In this document: positions 36,899 through 48,092 of the stretch, piece by piece
How the letters are laid out: every line of letters starts with the position of its first letter
How positions within the stretch are numbered: position 1 is the stretch's first letter
Source: Aspidiotus rigidus
Lineage: Eukaryota; Arthropoda; Insecta; Hemiptera; Diaspididae
NCBI GenBank assembly: GCA_035079385.1
Contig: JAVHKY010000025.1
Span: 13,366,501 to 13,430,500 of the forward strand
Direction of reading: 5' to 3'
DNA length: 64,000 nt
Program-made: the position numbers and the translations under genes
The notes under the pieces: model-generated
What the model was told of the DNA's origin: nothing
The model's input: only the letters and a program-made list of their open reading frames with translations
Databases searched by the model: none

Positions 36899-37566
36899 TC
36901 AGAAGACCAAGAATTCCGCCATCTCCTCATTAGGGACACCTGATTTTACGAGCAACTCGCCCATATGTTGGATAGTAACAGCCTTAGGGATGTGAGGAAA
37001 TAATCCTACAACATCAAAGGAGCAAAAGCTTGTTCCCGGAGGAAGGTTTACGTCCTTGAACCTATCCGCCAAAGAGCCCGAGTTCTGTACTGAATACGGA
37101 GAGGTACAATCTACTTGTGATTTGAACCATCGATCTATAAATTTAGCTAATAAGTCAGTTTGGTCACGAAACAAATGACACGACCGGCCGCATTGGAACA
37201 TCTTTTTTATGTGCTTTAGCCAACCCATAGAGGAGGGGGGGATATCGGGTTAGGTTCCAAAACGGCTTTCTTTGTGAGTGTACTTTTGATAGTGAGTTCA
37301 CTTTTGGTAATGATTTTCCTCATCTCGTTGACAAACTGAGGGAAACAGACAAGGCTATTTTCCTTGGCCCCACATTGTTTTAGCACATCATAAACACCGG
37401 AAACATAGGAGGATTTTTCCATAATTACTGCAGTGTTGCTTTTATCTGCCTTAGTAATGATTATTCCCTCCTCCCTGACCTTCCTCTTTAAGCATTTTAT
37501 CACCTCAATACAGATATTACCCATGTAAGTAAGGGGGTAGGGGTACTGCCTATCATTTCGGCGCAC
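36899..37566 (-). pseudogene. PLE-2 reverse transcriptase, N-terminal half
   Basis: The upstream frame (37566-37216) carries IITKADKSNTAVIMEKSSYV, a conserved Penelope block. The next frame (37228-36899) contains FCSFDVVGLFPHIP, the reverse transcriptase motif with the first catalytic aspartate. The two frames overlap near 37220, which implies a single frameshift. With this portion the copy is more complete at its 5' end than PLE-1. Confidence 0.8.
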
Positions 37567-37685
37567 TTCTTTCTGCCCTCCTTCACCCTGGTAAGTTAGA
37601 ATCTTCTATAGTATCGGTGTGGTGGTTTTAATATTTCGCTACTCTCTCGTAGAGTGCACTTTACCAGAAAATTAAAAATTAACTT

Positions 37686-38390
37686 GGAATCGACAAAACC
37701 AAGGTATCAGATTGATAAAAAAATTGGAAGCAATAGTTCAAAAATTGACTTCGAATTGACATTGATTTGAAATCGATCTTTGCACATTACCAAAAACCTT
37801 TGAATTGACTTGAAATCAACGCAACAGAGCAGTTGATTTTAAGTCAATGAAAAATTTTTAGGAATCGGCTTAAAATCAACTCCAAATCAATGCCCACTAG
37901 AGTCGATTAAAAATTGAGTTTTGTAAATTACCAGAATATCATAAATAGCTAGAAAAATGTTGGCTCTCGAGCTATATTATGATAGAAAGGGGACTTGAAA
38001 ACATTTCAAGTTCCAAGCTACATACGATAGGAGTTGAAATTCTTTCAAGTTTTTCACCCGACGGCGCGGCGCACGGCAAATTTTTCAAAAAAAGGAAACC
38101 ATAGAACAGGTTCCCTGTTGAAACTAAAAATTGACTGTGAATCGACGCGACAGAGCAGTTGATTTTAGGCTGATAAAAAATTTGGAGAAGTCGACTCACG
38201 ATTAACCTGAAATTGACGTGGAAAATGAGACCTGATATCAACATCGACGTGAGGTCAGTTTCAACAATTTATTGACGCAATTTCTGGTCGATTTGACGAT
38301 GAATTTTTGTGAAAGTCTAGTGTCGATCAAAAATGGACGGATTTTCGGTAGACGTCTGGTGCACTTGACGGAAAATCGTCCGTTTACTTT
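37686..38390. repeat. tcgact/attga-rich repeat (copies 3 and 4) split by a 43-bp family insert
   Basis: Two related blocks, 37686-37940 and 38120-38390, share acagagcagttgatttta in the same context (positions about 37825 and 38148), with alternating attgac, aatcgac and tcaac motifs. Between them, 37960-38125 is an inverse 43-bp family segment ending catagaacaggttccctgtt. Confidence 0.6.
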
Positions 38391-38659
38391 CATCAAAAGG
38401 GGATGAAAAAGAGTCGCCCCTTCAAGCTTTAAAATTGAATAATATTTAATATATTTATTTCACTTATATTTTTTCTAAACTTCAAACGCCTAATTTTAAG
38501 GCCGACTCTTTTTAGTAATCGACAAACATGGTTCCAGCGTACAACCCCCAGTAGATTGTGTTCCAAATGAATTGAATCGAACTTCAATGCGTATTCAGAC
38601 CATTTATCAGTTGCCGACATTTGACCGATCCGTGAAGTTTTCTCTATAATTATATAGTT

Positions 38660-39180
38660 TGAAAGCCAAAAAGTTAACACAGATCTGTTTTATGAGAGGA
38701 GGAGAGGTTGAAGAGTTACCTGAAAATTTTCGCCGTCCAAACTTTCTTCATGAAAACGTCCCTTCAAGCTGCAAAGACACACCCAGCTGTGTACGTTTCC
38801 TATCGGGAGGGGACGACTTTCGAACTACGTACAGTAGAAAAAGGAAGACCTCAACGAATTTTGACGCTCGAAATCCAGTTTGAATCTGAAGAGGAGAAGG
38901 AGGAGAAAATGGAATCTCATAAAACAAGTTCTCTGCTTCTTTCAATCAACTTTGTCAATGAAATTACCAGTTCTTCGAATCCCATTATCTTCACAACTTT
39001 TCGAAGTCCCAAAGTGAAAAAAAAAATTGAGACTTCCTCAACGATGTTAAACGAGGAACGCAAGGAACCTGCTCTGTAGGTAGAATTTGTTTTAGTAATG
39101 AGGTTTATAGGCCTATTGGGGAAGCCAACAAGCAATTCGACCTCTAGGATAGTGTGGAACAACTGAATTGAGAAAACACC
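38660..39180 (+). repeat. 43-bp family copy with tail
   Basis: Diverged body-like sequence ends in aacgatgttaaacgagg and aacgcaaggaacctgctctg, the family tail, followed by the aggcctattgg-type extension seen after the tail at 23.4 kb. The frames at 38659-39162 are by-products. Confidence 0.55.
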
Positions 39181-39285
39181 AATTTTCCAAAATCTCCTTC
39201 TACCTACTTATATCATAATATTATATTATGACAAGAATTAAAAATCTTTCAAGTCCTTCCTATCAAATAGTAGAGGAAGCAAGAA

Positions 39286-39475
39286 ACTAAATAAATAAAT
39301 AAATAAAATAAATAAATAAAAGAAATAAAAGAAATAAATAAAATAAATAAATAAAATAAATAAATAAAATAAATAAATGAAATAAATGAAATAAATGAAA
39401 TGAATAAATGAATAAATAGATAAATAGATGGATAAATAAAGAAATAAATGAATAAATAAATAGATAGATAAAAAC
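39286..39475 (+). repeat. AAAT-type microsatellite
   Basis: About 190 bases of aaat/aaata units with interspersed gaaat and gat variants. An apparent minus-strand frame here is low-complexity. Confidence 0.9.
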
Positions 39476-40020
39476 GACAGCTTCCTTCACAAAGTTGGGA
39501 CCTATTCTATAAGTCAAATTGGTTTTGGAAGGAATCCTAGACCTAGTATCAAGCTAGTATAAAGGAGGCCTAGACTTACCATAAGCCTAATATAAAATTG
39601 GACGTCATCAGTGACCTGGACCTACTTTAGGGACTTCGAAATATATATCTTGAGAGTCGAGATTTTTCCAAGTCCTCCTCCTATTGCTTATTGCTCGGAG
39701 GTGGAAATTTTTTGTAAGTCCCCCTGCCATCATATATAGCTCGAAAGTGAAAATTTTTCAAGTACCCCTTTTATCATATATAGCGATCGGAGGTCGAAAT
39801 TTTTCCAACTTTTACGCTGGACCGCACACAACGATTTTCTAAAAAATAAAAAATAATAAAAAAAATAAAACAGGTTCCCTGTTAATAAAATAAATAAAAT
39901 AAGAAAATACGGTAAATCAAATAAGAAGCAAAATTTTTCCAAGTCCATTTTGACCGGATGTCGTACGGAAAATTTTTCAAAAAAAAGAACATAGTACCTA
40001 CAGGTTCCCTGTTAATTAGG
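39476..40020 (-). repeat. 43-bp family, mixed orientation copies
   Basis: A truncated tail (gcttccttcacaaagttg) at 39480 is followed by inverse body units (tatcatatatagctcgaa, gtgaaaatttttcaagt) and two inverse tails (aacaggttccctgttaa at about 39867 and acaggttccctgttaatta at about 40000). Confidence 0.7.
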
Positions 40021-40179
40021 TGAAGGAAGGTGCGTCTCTTCCAATAGTTGCGGCAAGTGATGAGAGCACATTTCGATAGTCGATTCGTATCAATTATTTG
40101 GTCAAAAAGTTCCCTTCCTCCTAAACTGGGTGAAAATATGAAATTTCTTCGAAACCCCTCCCCCTCACATCTCGTTCGG

Positions 40180-40715
40180 CCCTCGTCTCACACATAAAGC
40201 TTTAAATCGAAATTTTTCCAAATTCTTTTTCTGATCTAATGTACATACCTCGAAAATCGAAATTTTCACAGTCCTCCTCCACATTTACACAATTTGAAAG
40301 TCGAAATTTTTCCATGTCCCTAAAATAAAACAGGTTGTTTTCTGTGTATTTTCCCGGAAGCGCTCCTAGTCCATCTCGTTTTAAATGCTCATTGGTTAAA
40401 ATATTTCCACCTCACTCTCCCCTTTCCTCAAATATATAAATAGTTTTGGGGTAGCAAATTTTCCAATTTCTTTTCCTGATCCATCAATTTTTCAAAGTCC
40501 TTCCCGCTTTCCTTGTACATAACTCCAAAGTTAAAAGTTTTTACTCATACTTTGAAGGTCGAAACTTCTTCAAGTTTTTGAAGCAGACCAAAAGACTTTG
40601 TGTATTTTGCCGAGCCTCTCTTGGAACCTCATGTGTTTGCCGGAAAGAGGGTGGATAGTGGAAGTTTTTCTTGAATAACTCTCTATAAAACAGGTTCTCC
40701 GTTGAAAATTTCGGT
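40180..40715 (-). repeat. Degenerate 43-bp family copies
   Basis: Several diverged inverse body units (tcgaaatttttccaaat, cgaaattttcacagtcctcc), then ctctataaaacaggttctcc at 40678-40700. More decayed than neighbouring copies. Confidence 0.5.
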
Positions 40716-43700
40716 TATTTCCGGTGATTTTGGAGGTTAACGAAATTCCATTATCGAGAGAGAAATAAACGAGAAAAATACACCACAGAGCACTTGATAC
40801 AATACAAAACGAGTCTGCAGAGCAAGCAACGACAACCAAACGGACTAAAAATCAACAATAATGAAGATAAAATGATAATAGCGAGAGCGATTTAGGTACA
40901 AGACTATACAGGATACATCTGAATTTACTTTCTTTTAATTTCATTAGAAAATTTATTGAGAAAAATAAATTATTCATTAGAACCGAGTCTCATAAGTTGT
41001 GTATCAAAGGTGACAAACTCGGAGAAAAACTCGTCATTTCACATCTCAAATTTGATAGGTACTTATCAGGTCAATACTCGCCTCTGCGAAGAAGACCATT
41101 TTTGGATGGAAAATCACGTTGAATTATGAAAGATTGAATAACGTCTCTTGTAAGAACTTGAGAGTCGGATCACCTGCTGTGTTGAACGAGGGTATGAAAA
41201 TGATGTTTCTCGGAATTTTCATCCCACAATCTACTTCGGTTGTAGAAGCTGACAGAAGTATGTGAAACTTTTTGCGACATGTCGTGTCGGTCTCTAGTGA
41301 CGTTTCTCCTCATTTTAGCGAAAAAGATAAAAGACTATTACTATACGGAATTTTGCATGGAATATTTTTGGTCTGTGGACGAAATCTGAATAAAATACAA
41401 TTTCCTGTACAAGAGAGGGCGCTATTACCAACAAAACCAATTTTGTCTTGGCTCTGACGTATAGGAAATTGAACTTATATACTGGATCGTGCAGCTTCAC
41501 TTCTCTCTTTCCGTTTAAAATAGTTACAATACACTATTCACGTCATGTTTTTCCTGTGTTCGCCGTCAGATTGTTGTAAAAGACTTGGAAATTTGTTTAG
41601 TAAGTTGAATCGGAAAAGTGTGACTTCATATAAACATATGATTTGCCTTGCTAGGTGACCACTTCGTCATGTTGTGCAAAGAAACCATGGGTATGCTTGA
41701 ATGCGATCCACATAGACTTTTTTAGCACATCTCTTACCTCAAAGAAAAATTATGTAAGAATCGCCTCTATAAGTGATTTTTTAGAAAATTTGTTCCGCAA
41801 TTTTCATGAGCGATTCAAGATGTCATTATTCTTATTTCTCGTCTTGCAACTTTTCAAATATGGATAAAGATTACTCTCCTTCTAGGAGCAATATTCCCCT
41901 TATACGGTAAAGATGGGAGATTAACGGAATTCACGCTCTATTCTTTCGTAAACATGATAGACAATTAAAACAGGAGAGAATTACAGTTATAGTAGGTGGA
42001 CCAACGCAGGCTTAGAAGTATATTACAGTGTACTATAGATGACCTAATCTGGTAAAATTTCCGACCCTTTCGAGGAATACGGTTAATGTAGGTATAATTA
42101 CACGCAAATATTACTAATATTACCGTTCCAGAATACAGCAACTGTTAGAGACCCCCAAATACTAGTGAATTTCCTGGCATCCGTAGCCTTGTTTATCCCT
42201 TCGAAGTTATGTGAACGTTAATCTCCGAGCCATAAATCAGTAATAGTATTCATGCAACAAGTGCTTTCATACGCAAATACGATTTCCGCAAGTGCAAATC
42301 ATCGCCTCTTGTTAGAGGCTAATTCCTTATCGTTAATATAGAGCTTTTAAAAATTCTCACTCACCGATTTGAAGGAGGGGTCACTAACAAAAGGGGGATG
42401 GATTACATTATATTTTCAATTTCACCGACTGTAACGTTACGATACGAAATTTCACACGACGAAATCGACACTCGCATCTACCGCGAAAAGGGCGAAAAAC
42501 GTGCGATTCACCACGCGAAGAAAATGTTGAAAACTGAATCGACGGAATCTCGGGGTGTAGCGCGTGTTCGGAGTTCGGCATATTCCGTTATTCGTCGTAC
42601 GTAATGTGGGTTTTCCAGTAGTTCACGCACAGTGTACCCGAAAAAGCTTTAAAAAAAAGACACATAAAATAGACCGCGGGAGTTACCGTGAAGGTATACA
42701 CTCAAAACCTAGGCATTAAAAAAAGAAACACATAAAATGGGGTGGAGTGAGAGAGAAAAAAAAAACTCCACTTTTCGTCGGGCGAGGAGACGAAATTGTT
42801 TTTTAAATTACGTATATTCAACGAAGTGTTATGAAAATAAGATACCGACAACCGACTCGTATTATTGTGTCGTATTTTTCACGTATACCCTGACAGAGAA
42901 AAGCGAACCGATATACCGATAACCGTAATTTTTTTTTCTTTTTTCGACTATTTTTCCCCAAACGAAATTTTTCTCCTCCGGTATCTACGCTAGAAAGACG
43001 TATAAATCTCGGTGGTAAATAATTTGTCGTTTATAAGTTACACATTTTTCTTTCGGGGAATATACTGTCGTTGGTTATTATTATTATTTCTTTTTTCCTC
43101 TCTAAAAGAGGATTTAATGGAGAAGAGAATAAAACACGAAACAAAACGACTGGCGAGACATTAATCGCGTGAAATGTTTACGATTTCCATACTGTGTTCA
43201 ATTTTCTAATGTACATTAACAAATTTCTAGGAACTCGTGGTCAAGGTTCTACCGACGCGACGACCTTTGAATACATTCTTTCTCGCTAAGTATTATTTTT
43301 ATTGCGTGCTACAATCGCGACATTTAAACGAACCGAATAATCGTAAAAACTAAATAAGAGTTGAAAATACGAATTCTACACTCGAACGATTGCAAAAGTA
43401 TACGATAATATATTCGAAGAATGTGATAAGCCTGAAAATGTTTAAGGATTATGACGTTCACGCTAAATTGCACTGTCACCTTGCAGTGAGTTCATGACCC
43501 GAGCGCACAGAAAGCAAACAACTCACTCCCTAAGGTCCTATCTCAAATGAATACCGATCCCTTTCATTGCACCTGGGAAGACATCCTCAATTTGTATGAC
43601 TGAAGGCTTATATTTCTGCTACTCACTTAAATGTAGTTTGGTAGATCTTATTCTAGCTGAGCTGAATTGTGCCCCATCCCTCCCTCTTCCTTAATTGATG

Positions 43701-43860
43701 GGAAATTGTTTGGGAGGGGGACGAAGTATGCATTGAAAACACCAGAGTCGCGTTACATCATATTACTAACACTAATCTTCGAAAAACCGTAACAGTTTTG
43801 ACTGGGATTACTCCTGGAACAATCGTCGTGAACTTCCGTCACGGTTTTTTGCCAGGTTTC
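40716..43860. other. Non-genic stretch
   Basis: No supported gene. Several 60-70 codon frames lack domains and splice context. Confidence 0.4.
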
Positions 43861-43869
43861 TTGCGTTAT

Positions 43870-44335
43870 CAGTAACCTTGACCTACTTTCAGGACTTGGA
43901 AAAATTTCGATATATTTGTAAAATTGGGATTACTCTAAAGAAAGAATCTATCCACTCGATGGAAGAAGATTGAATCATGTAAATGATTTCGGACAATTCA
44001 ACAGGGAGGGGGTCGGGGTCGGGGTCGGAGTCGAAAGATTTGCAGTGCGCTTTGCGATGTCCAACGAAAACTGACCTACACTAATAAAGGATTTGGTCTC
44101 AGAAAAATTTCGACATTCAAGCCACAATAAATGATAGGAGAGGGACTTTGAAGAAACTCACGGGGAGTTGAACAAAGGGTGGCAGGAAACCTGTTTTATG
44201 GGGCACTTGGGATCTGGAAAATGTAGATTGTGACGTCACAGGCCTGGACTTTGGAGCTATATATAATAGGAGAGGAACTTGAAGAAAACTGACCGATGAC
44301 GTCATCAGATTGTAACGTCATCACACTGGTCCAGA
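43870..44335 (+). repeat. 43-bp family subgroup rich in TGACGTCA
   Basis: A body-like unit at 43893, a short ggtcgg run at 44010-44030, then ggagttgaacaaagggtgg with caggaaacctgttttatggg at 44165-44205. This is followed by gattgtgacgtcacaggcc and tgaccgatgacgtcatcag. The same subgroup recurs at 46.0-46.7 kb. Confidence 0.65.
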
Positions 44336-44999
44336 TTAGGAAAATTGCGGTCAAAACCCTGAAGAAAAAGTTATCAAGAAATGCCCATATTTTTATGTAG
44401 AATTGTTCTTAAGAATATAGGTAAACAAAATAAAATGGCAGTTTTGCCGAAAGCTAAGCTCGTGCTTAATTTTAATTTTAATTTGTACCATTTGTAGGTA
44501 CGTTCAAAGTTTTAAAGTTTGTGCGGTCTGCAATAAATAAATAAATAAAATATTACAGTACTTCCACCAGAATAACTTTTGTTTGTACAGTTATTCCTTA
44601 TTTTTTCAAAAGAATTGGTATAAACTATGAGAAAAGTGCTCAATATAGGCATGCACTTGAATTCTATATTCTGGCTTCAAAACTGATTTTGTTTTCTTTT
44701 TTTTTTTGTTTTTCTTTCATCTTTGAAACCTCTATTTTCGAGTGTAATAATTTCTGAGATTGGAATTTCAATAGTTATCCCAAAAAACACCATTTTCAAG
44801 TGACAAACCCAACTAATTGGAAATAAAGTAGGAACTTGATGGACTAGAACTAATAGTTTGCGATATATTGCGTCAATCAAGAATCAGAGCTTGATTCGGT
44901 GAAGCATTAGCTTTTAGATAACTTTAGCTACCAATGTGCGCCAGTAGTAGAGTCATAATTCATAATTAAATAACACGAGTTTGTAACGAAATTTGTAAA
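44336..44999. other. Non-genic stretch
   Basis: AT-rich with a small aaat run at 44535. Nothing else supported. Confidence 0.4.
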
Positions 45000-45990
45000 A
45001 TCAACTTCAAATTTGGATTTAGCAATCCAAAAAAAAGACAAAAAAAATCTTTTCAGGTTTTTATTTGAAAAATTTATTTCTGGACTGGTGGTCGAGACAT
45101 TACAAAAAATATAGAATGACTCTCATTTTCATGAAAAAATGTTTTCTTCTTCAGAAAATTATTTGTCTCGAAAGAAAACATTTTATTTTTTTGTAAAAAA
45201 TATGTTTGTTGAAATCATACAGTACTGTCAAATTTAGATTCAGTGGTCCACAAAATAAAAAAATGATTGTTTCACAGAATTTCACAAAAAAAAAATATTT
45301 GAAAAACGTGTTTGTTTCTAGTTTGGTAGCACTTATTTTGCTAAATTAGGATTCAGTGATCCAATACAAAAGTAAAACACATTTTCACAAAAACAAAAAA
45401 ACAAGTTTTTCCTTTAAAAAACATGTTTTTTTAAATGTGAGAAACATGTCTGTTACAAATCGATAGCAAAATTTCTGCCCAATTTCGAATCAGTGATCCA
45501 AAATATGACTAAAATAATCAGAGGTTCAAAAGCTAGCTGAAAGCAGAAAGCCGGAGAATTTTGACTCTAAAAAGCCAAAAATTTTATTTATTTAGCTCTT
45601 TCTTTCACTATTCCTTTTCTGCTTTTTCCCCCATTCTCTTTTCATGATCATTCTTTTTTTTTTTTTTTTTTTTTTTTTTTGGAAAAGTTGAAAGCTAAAA
45701 ATTTTAAGCCAAAAGCCGGAGAATTTTGACCGGAAAAGCCAAAAGTCAAAAGTCGAAGAATATTTTTTGTTGGGAAGTGAAAAGACAAAAGTTTTTTAGG
45801 TTAAAATTGAAAGCTAAAGTCAAAAGCTAAAGTTTTATCTTACGGCTTTCAACCTCTAAAAATAATAACATTTTCACGAGAAAAAAAAATTTTTCCGGTG
45901 AAAAAGGAGTTTGTTGAAGTTGCATGATAAAACTGCTACCATATTCGGATTCTGCGACCCAAAAAGGGTATACTTGAAGTCCTGAAGTTT
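45000..45990 (+). repeat. Diverged tandem repeat, ~120-200 bp units
   Basis: The motif aaatttggattcagtgatccaa appears in variants at about 45008, 45231, 45345, 45480 and 45945, each followed by an A-rich segment and ttttcacaaaaa-like sequence. A separate run of aaagctaaaa/aaagccgga motifs and a 28-base T tract occur at 45530-45840. No coding sequence. Confidence 0.6.
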
Positions 45991-46019
45991 TGGCCGCAAA
46001 AAATTATTTCTGGACCAGT

Positions 46020-46700
46020 GTGGCGTCACAAGACTGACCTATGATGTCATCAAATGTGACGTCACAGGGACCAAGCTATGTATCATAGGGCGTTACCTAT
46101 GATAGGAGAGGTACTTAAGAAATTTTAGAGCTCCATGCTTTACCGGCCGGCGAGACGGCGGACGTTTTTCCAACCCCCCAGATAAAACAGATCCCTTGTT
46201 AAAACGGAGTTAAACAAGGAGTGACAGGGAACCTGTTTTACGGAGCACGTGAGATCTGGAAAATGTAGATTGTGATGTCACAAGGTTGACTTATGACTTC
46301 ATCAAACTGTGATGTCACAGGCCCCGCCCCAAGCTATATATGATAGGAGGTGGACTTAGAAAAAAAACTGATCTATGATGTCACCAGATTCTGACGTCCC
46401 AAGGCTGACCTATGACGTCATTAAACTGTGACGTCACAACCCCCGCCTCCCGACCTATATATGATGGGAGGGGGACTTGGAAAATTTTTGAGCTCCGAGT
46501 TTTGCTGGCTGGCCAGAGTCCTCTGATTAAAAGTTCAACTTTAAAACTGCGTAATATGATGGCAAAGGGTCTTAGACAAATTCCGACCTCTAAGCTTGAT
46601 ACAGCACGCAAGTGACCCCCGAAAACAGATTCAGTGGGCTGCGAGTCTTTTCAAGGCCTTAAAGTAAGTCAATGATGACGTCATGAAGCGTCACGTTTCG
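46020..46700 (+). repeat. 43-bp family subgroup with repeated TGACGTCA palindromes
   Basis: At least three cycles of ctgacctatgatgtcatca, aactgtgacgtcacag, caagctatatatgatagg and gaggtggacttagaaaa. One tail (ggagttaaacaaggagtg, cagggaacctgttttacgg) sits at 46205-46240 and an inverse tail at 46180. The repeated CRE octamers arise from the repeat itself. Confidence 0.75.
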
Positions 46701-46845
46701 TGATGCAGATTTCTGACTGCCTCCCACCTCAAAGATAGGTACAATAAGTTCGGAGAGAGGCTTCAAGAGATGTTTACTGTTCCGTGTCATACAACAAAAT
46801 AATAATTATCCTGCGCGAACTGAGGTGTAGTACTGATAATACAGA

Positions 46846-47580
46846 TTGCTAAGTATAATATCAACATTCACTCGTTACTCAACCATACTGACATTCAATG
46901 GCGTTCCGACGTTGTACTCTAAGAAAATCTCCTTTACAATTGAGAACTTGGACGATCATCATTCTTGCAGCATTATTGGACTGTTCAAATTGTGTAGAAC
47001 TTTTTGGTATATTCAGGCAAATATTGTCCTCTACACGGTCGTCTCGTCTGACAATGACTTTCTCGTCATTGAGAAAGATCATTCGGTCATTCTTACTACA
47101 AATTTATTTTATTTGCCTTTGATTCTGAAAGAGTTGTCGCATGATTTTCAGCATTTGTCAGTCCAGAATTGCAGAGGATGTATATTTCTAATTGGTTCGT
47201 TTTCTCAACATTCAAGAACAATACGTTCAGATACGTCAGAGTTCCATGAGACTACAGACTACAACCATAGGTCTTGGGTCTAGCGTACTGCCTTCCGAAA
47301 CGTCATAGACCAAAAAACTGCATTCATCTTCTTCCAAGCGCTGTTTGGAGACCAAGGAGACAACATGTCTTTTTTGAGAGCAAGTATAACGGCACAGATT
47401 CAAAATACCTAGCGCATAATGTGACAAAAGTCGAGCAAAAACCGTTAGTCAGGTTTTTGATCATTAATGTGACGTTCATGGGTTGCATCTCCTCTCTACC
47501 CCAGTCCGAAACATTTTCAATGTATCCCAGGAACACAAGCTGCCGAGATAATAATACTTGCGATACAACTTAGATAAGAG
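46846..47580. other. Unresolved region with overlapping frames
   Basis: A 145-codon plus-strand frame (46846-47283) and a 99-codon frame (47274-47573) overlap minus-strand frames of similar length. None shows a domain I recognise. It lies just beyond the 3' end of the nucleotidase gene. It could be a decayed gene of unknown family, or chance. Confidence 0.3.
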
Positions 47581-47846
47581 TGGAAATAGACCACAAACTT
47601 TGGGGAGCTCCAGCACTATCCTCCTCAACCCGGTCTATTCCTCAAATTCTGTACAATCGCGACTTTCCATACTAATTGTCTACAAGTCTATCTATTATGA
47701 AAAATAATTTGGTTTAGAGAACTAATTTTGAAACTGAGAGGACTAGACCCCTATTTACACAAGTTATTCAGCTCGATAGAATTTCTGGGAAAGTGTTCCA
47801 TTATCCTTGGCTTAGAAATATCTCCAGAATCTCTGGAAAATGTATC

Positions 47847-47852
47847 TTTATT
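47847..47852 (-). promoter_or_regulatory. Candidate polyadenylation signal of the nucleotidase gene
   Basis: AATAAA on the minus strand, about 98 bases after the stop codon at 47950-47952. It is the nearest canonical hexamer downstream. Confidence 0.5.
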
Positions 47853-47949
47853 GAGCGAACTAATATTATCTTATGACAAGGAAATATAAAATTATTACGT
47901 TCGTAAAACAAAATCAAAATAGATCGTATTATTTATGGACAAAAGTTTT

Positions 47950-48092
47950 TTAGTGAAATACTCGGTAAGCATATGGAATAGTAATTAGTGATTCTGGTCT
48001 TTTATTCTTCACAATCACACGGCCGTCGAGGACAGGATATATCCACTTTAGTCTTTCCACATACGTGGATACTACCTCCCAGTGGGGCACAT
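47950..48092 (-). CDS. Gene A exon 9 (terminal)
   Basis: 143 bases after the acceptor cattgcag, ending in TAA. Encodes VVSTYVERLKWIYPVLDGR, matching the last conserved block of 5'-nucleotidases, then a short polar tail ending PYAYRVFH. It lies 2.26 kb from exon 8 and is too short to stand out as a frame on its own. Phase 1 joins exon 8 exactly. Confidence 0.85.

Larger units (their letters stand above)
35625..37672 (-). mobile_element. Penelope-like retroelement, long degraded copy (PLE-2)
   Basis: The coding frames at 35838-37566 are bracketed by inverted terminal segments: gtgctctacgagagagtag with cgaaatattaaaaccacac at the left, and the reverse complement ggttttaatatttcgctac with tctctcgtagagtgca at the right. 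Coding order on the minus strand is an N-terminal ADKSNTAVIM block, the first catalytic aspartate motif, YVDD, and GIY-YIG, as in Penelope-like elements. Frameshifts break the protein into at least four frames. Confidence 0.8.

Noticed and set aside
38659..39162. Overlapping frames of 74-123 codons
   Set aside because: They lie in copies of the 43-bp repeat family and disagree in strand and frame.
39287..39517. 76-codon minus-strand frame rich in Ile, Phe and Leu
   Set aside because: It is a translation of the AAAT microsatellite.
47274..47573. Possible chemoreceptor gene
   Set aside because: No conserved receptor motif could be identified and opposite-strand frames are equally long.
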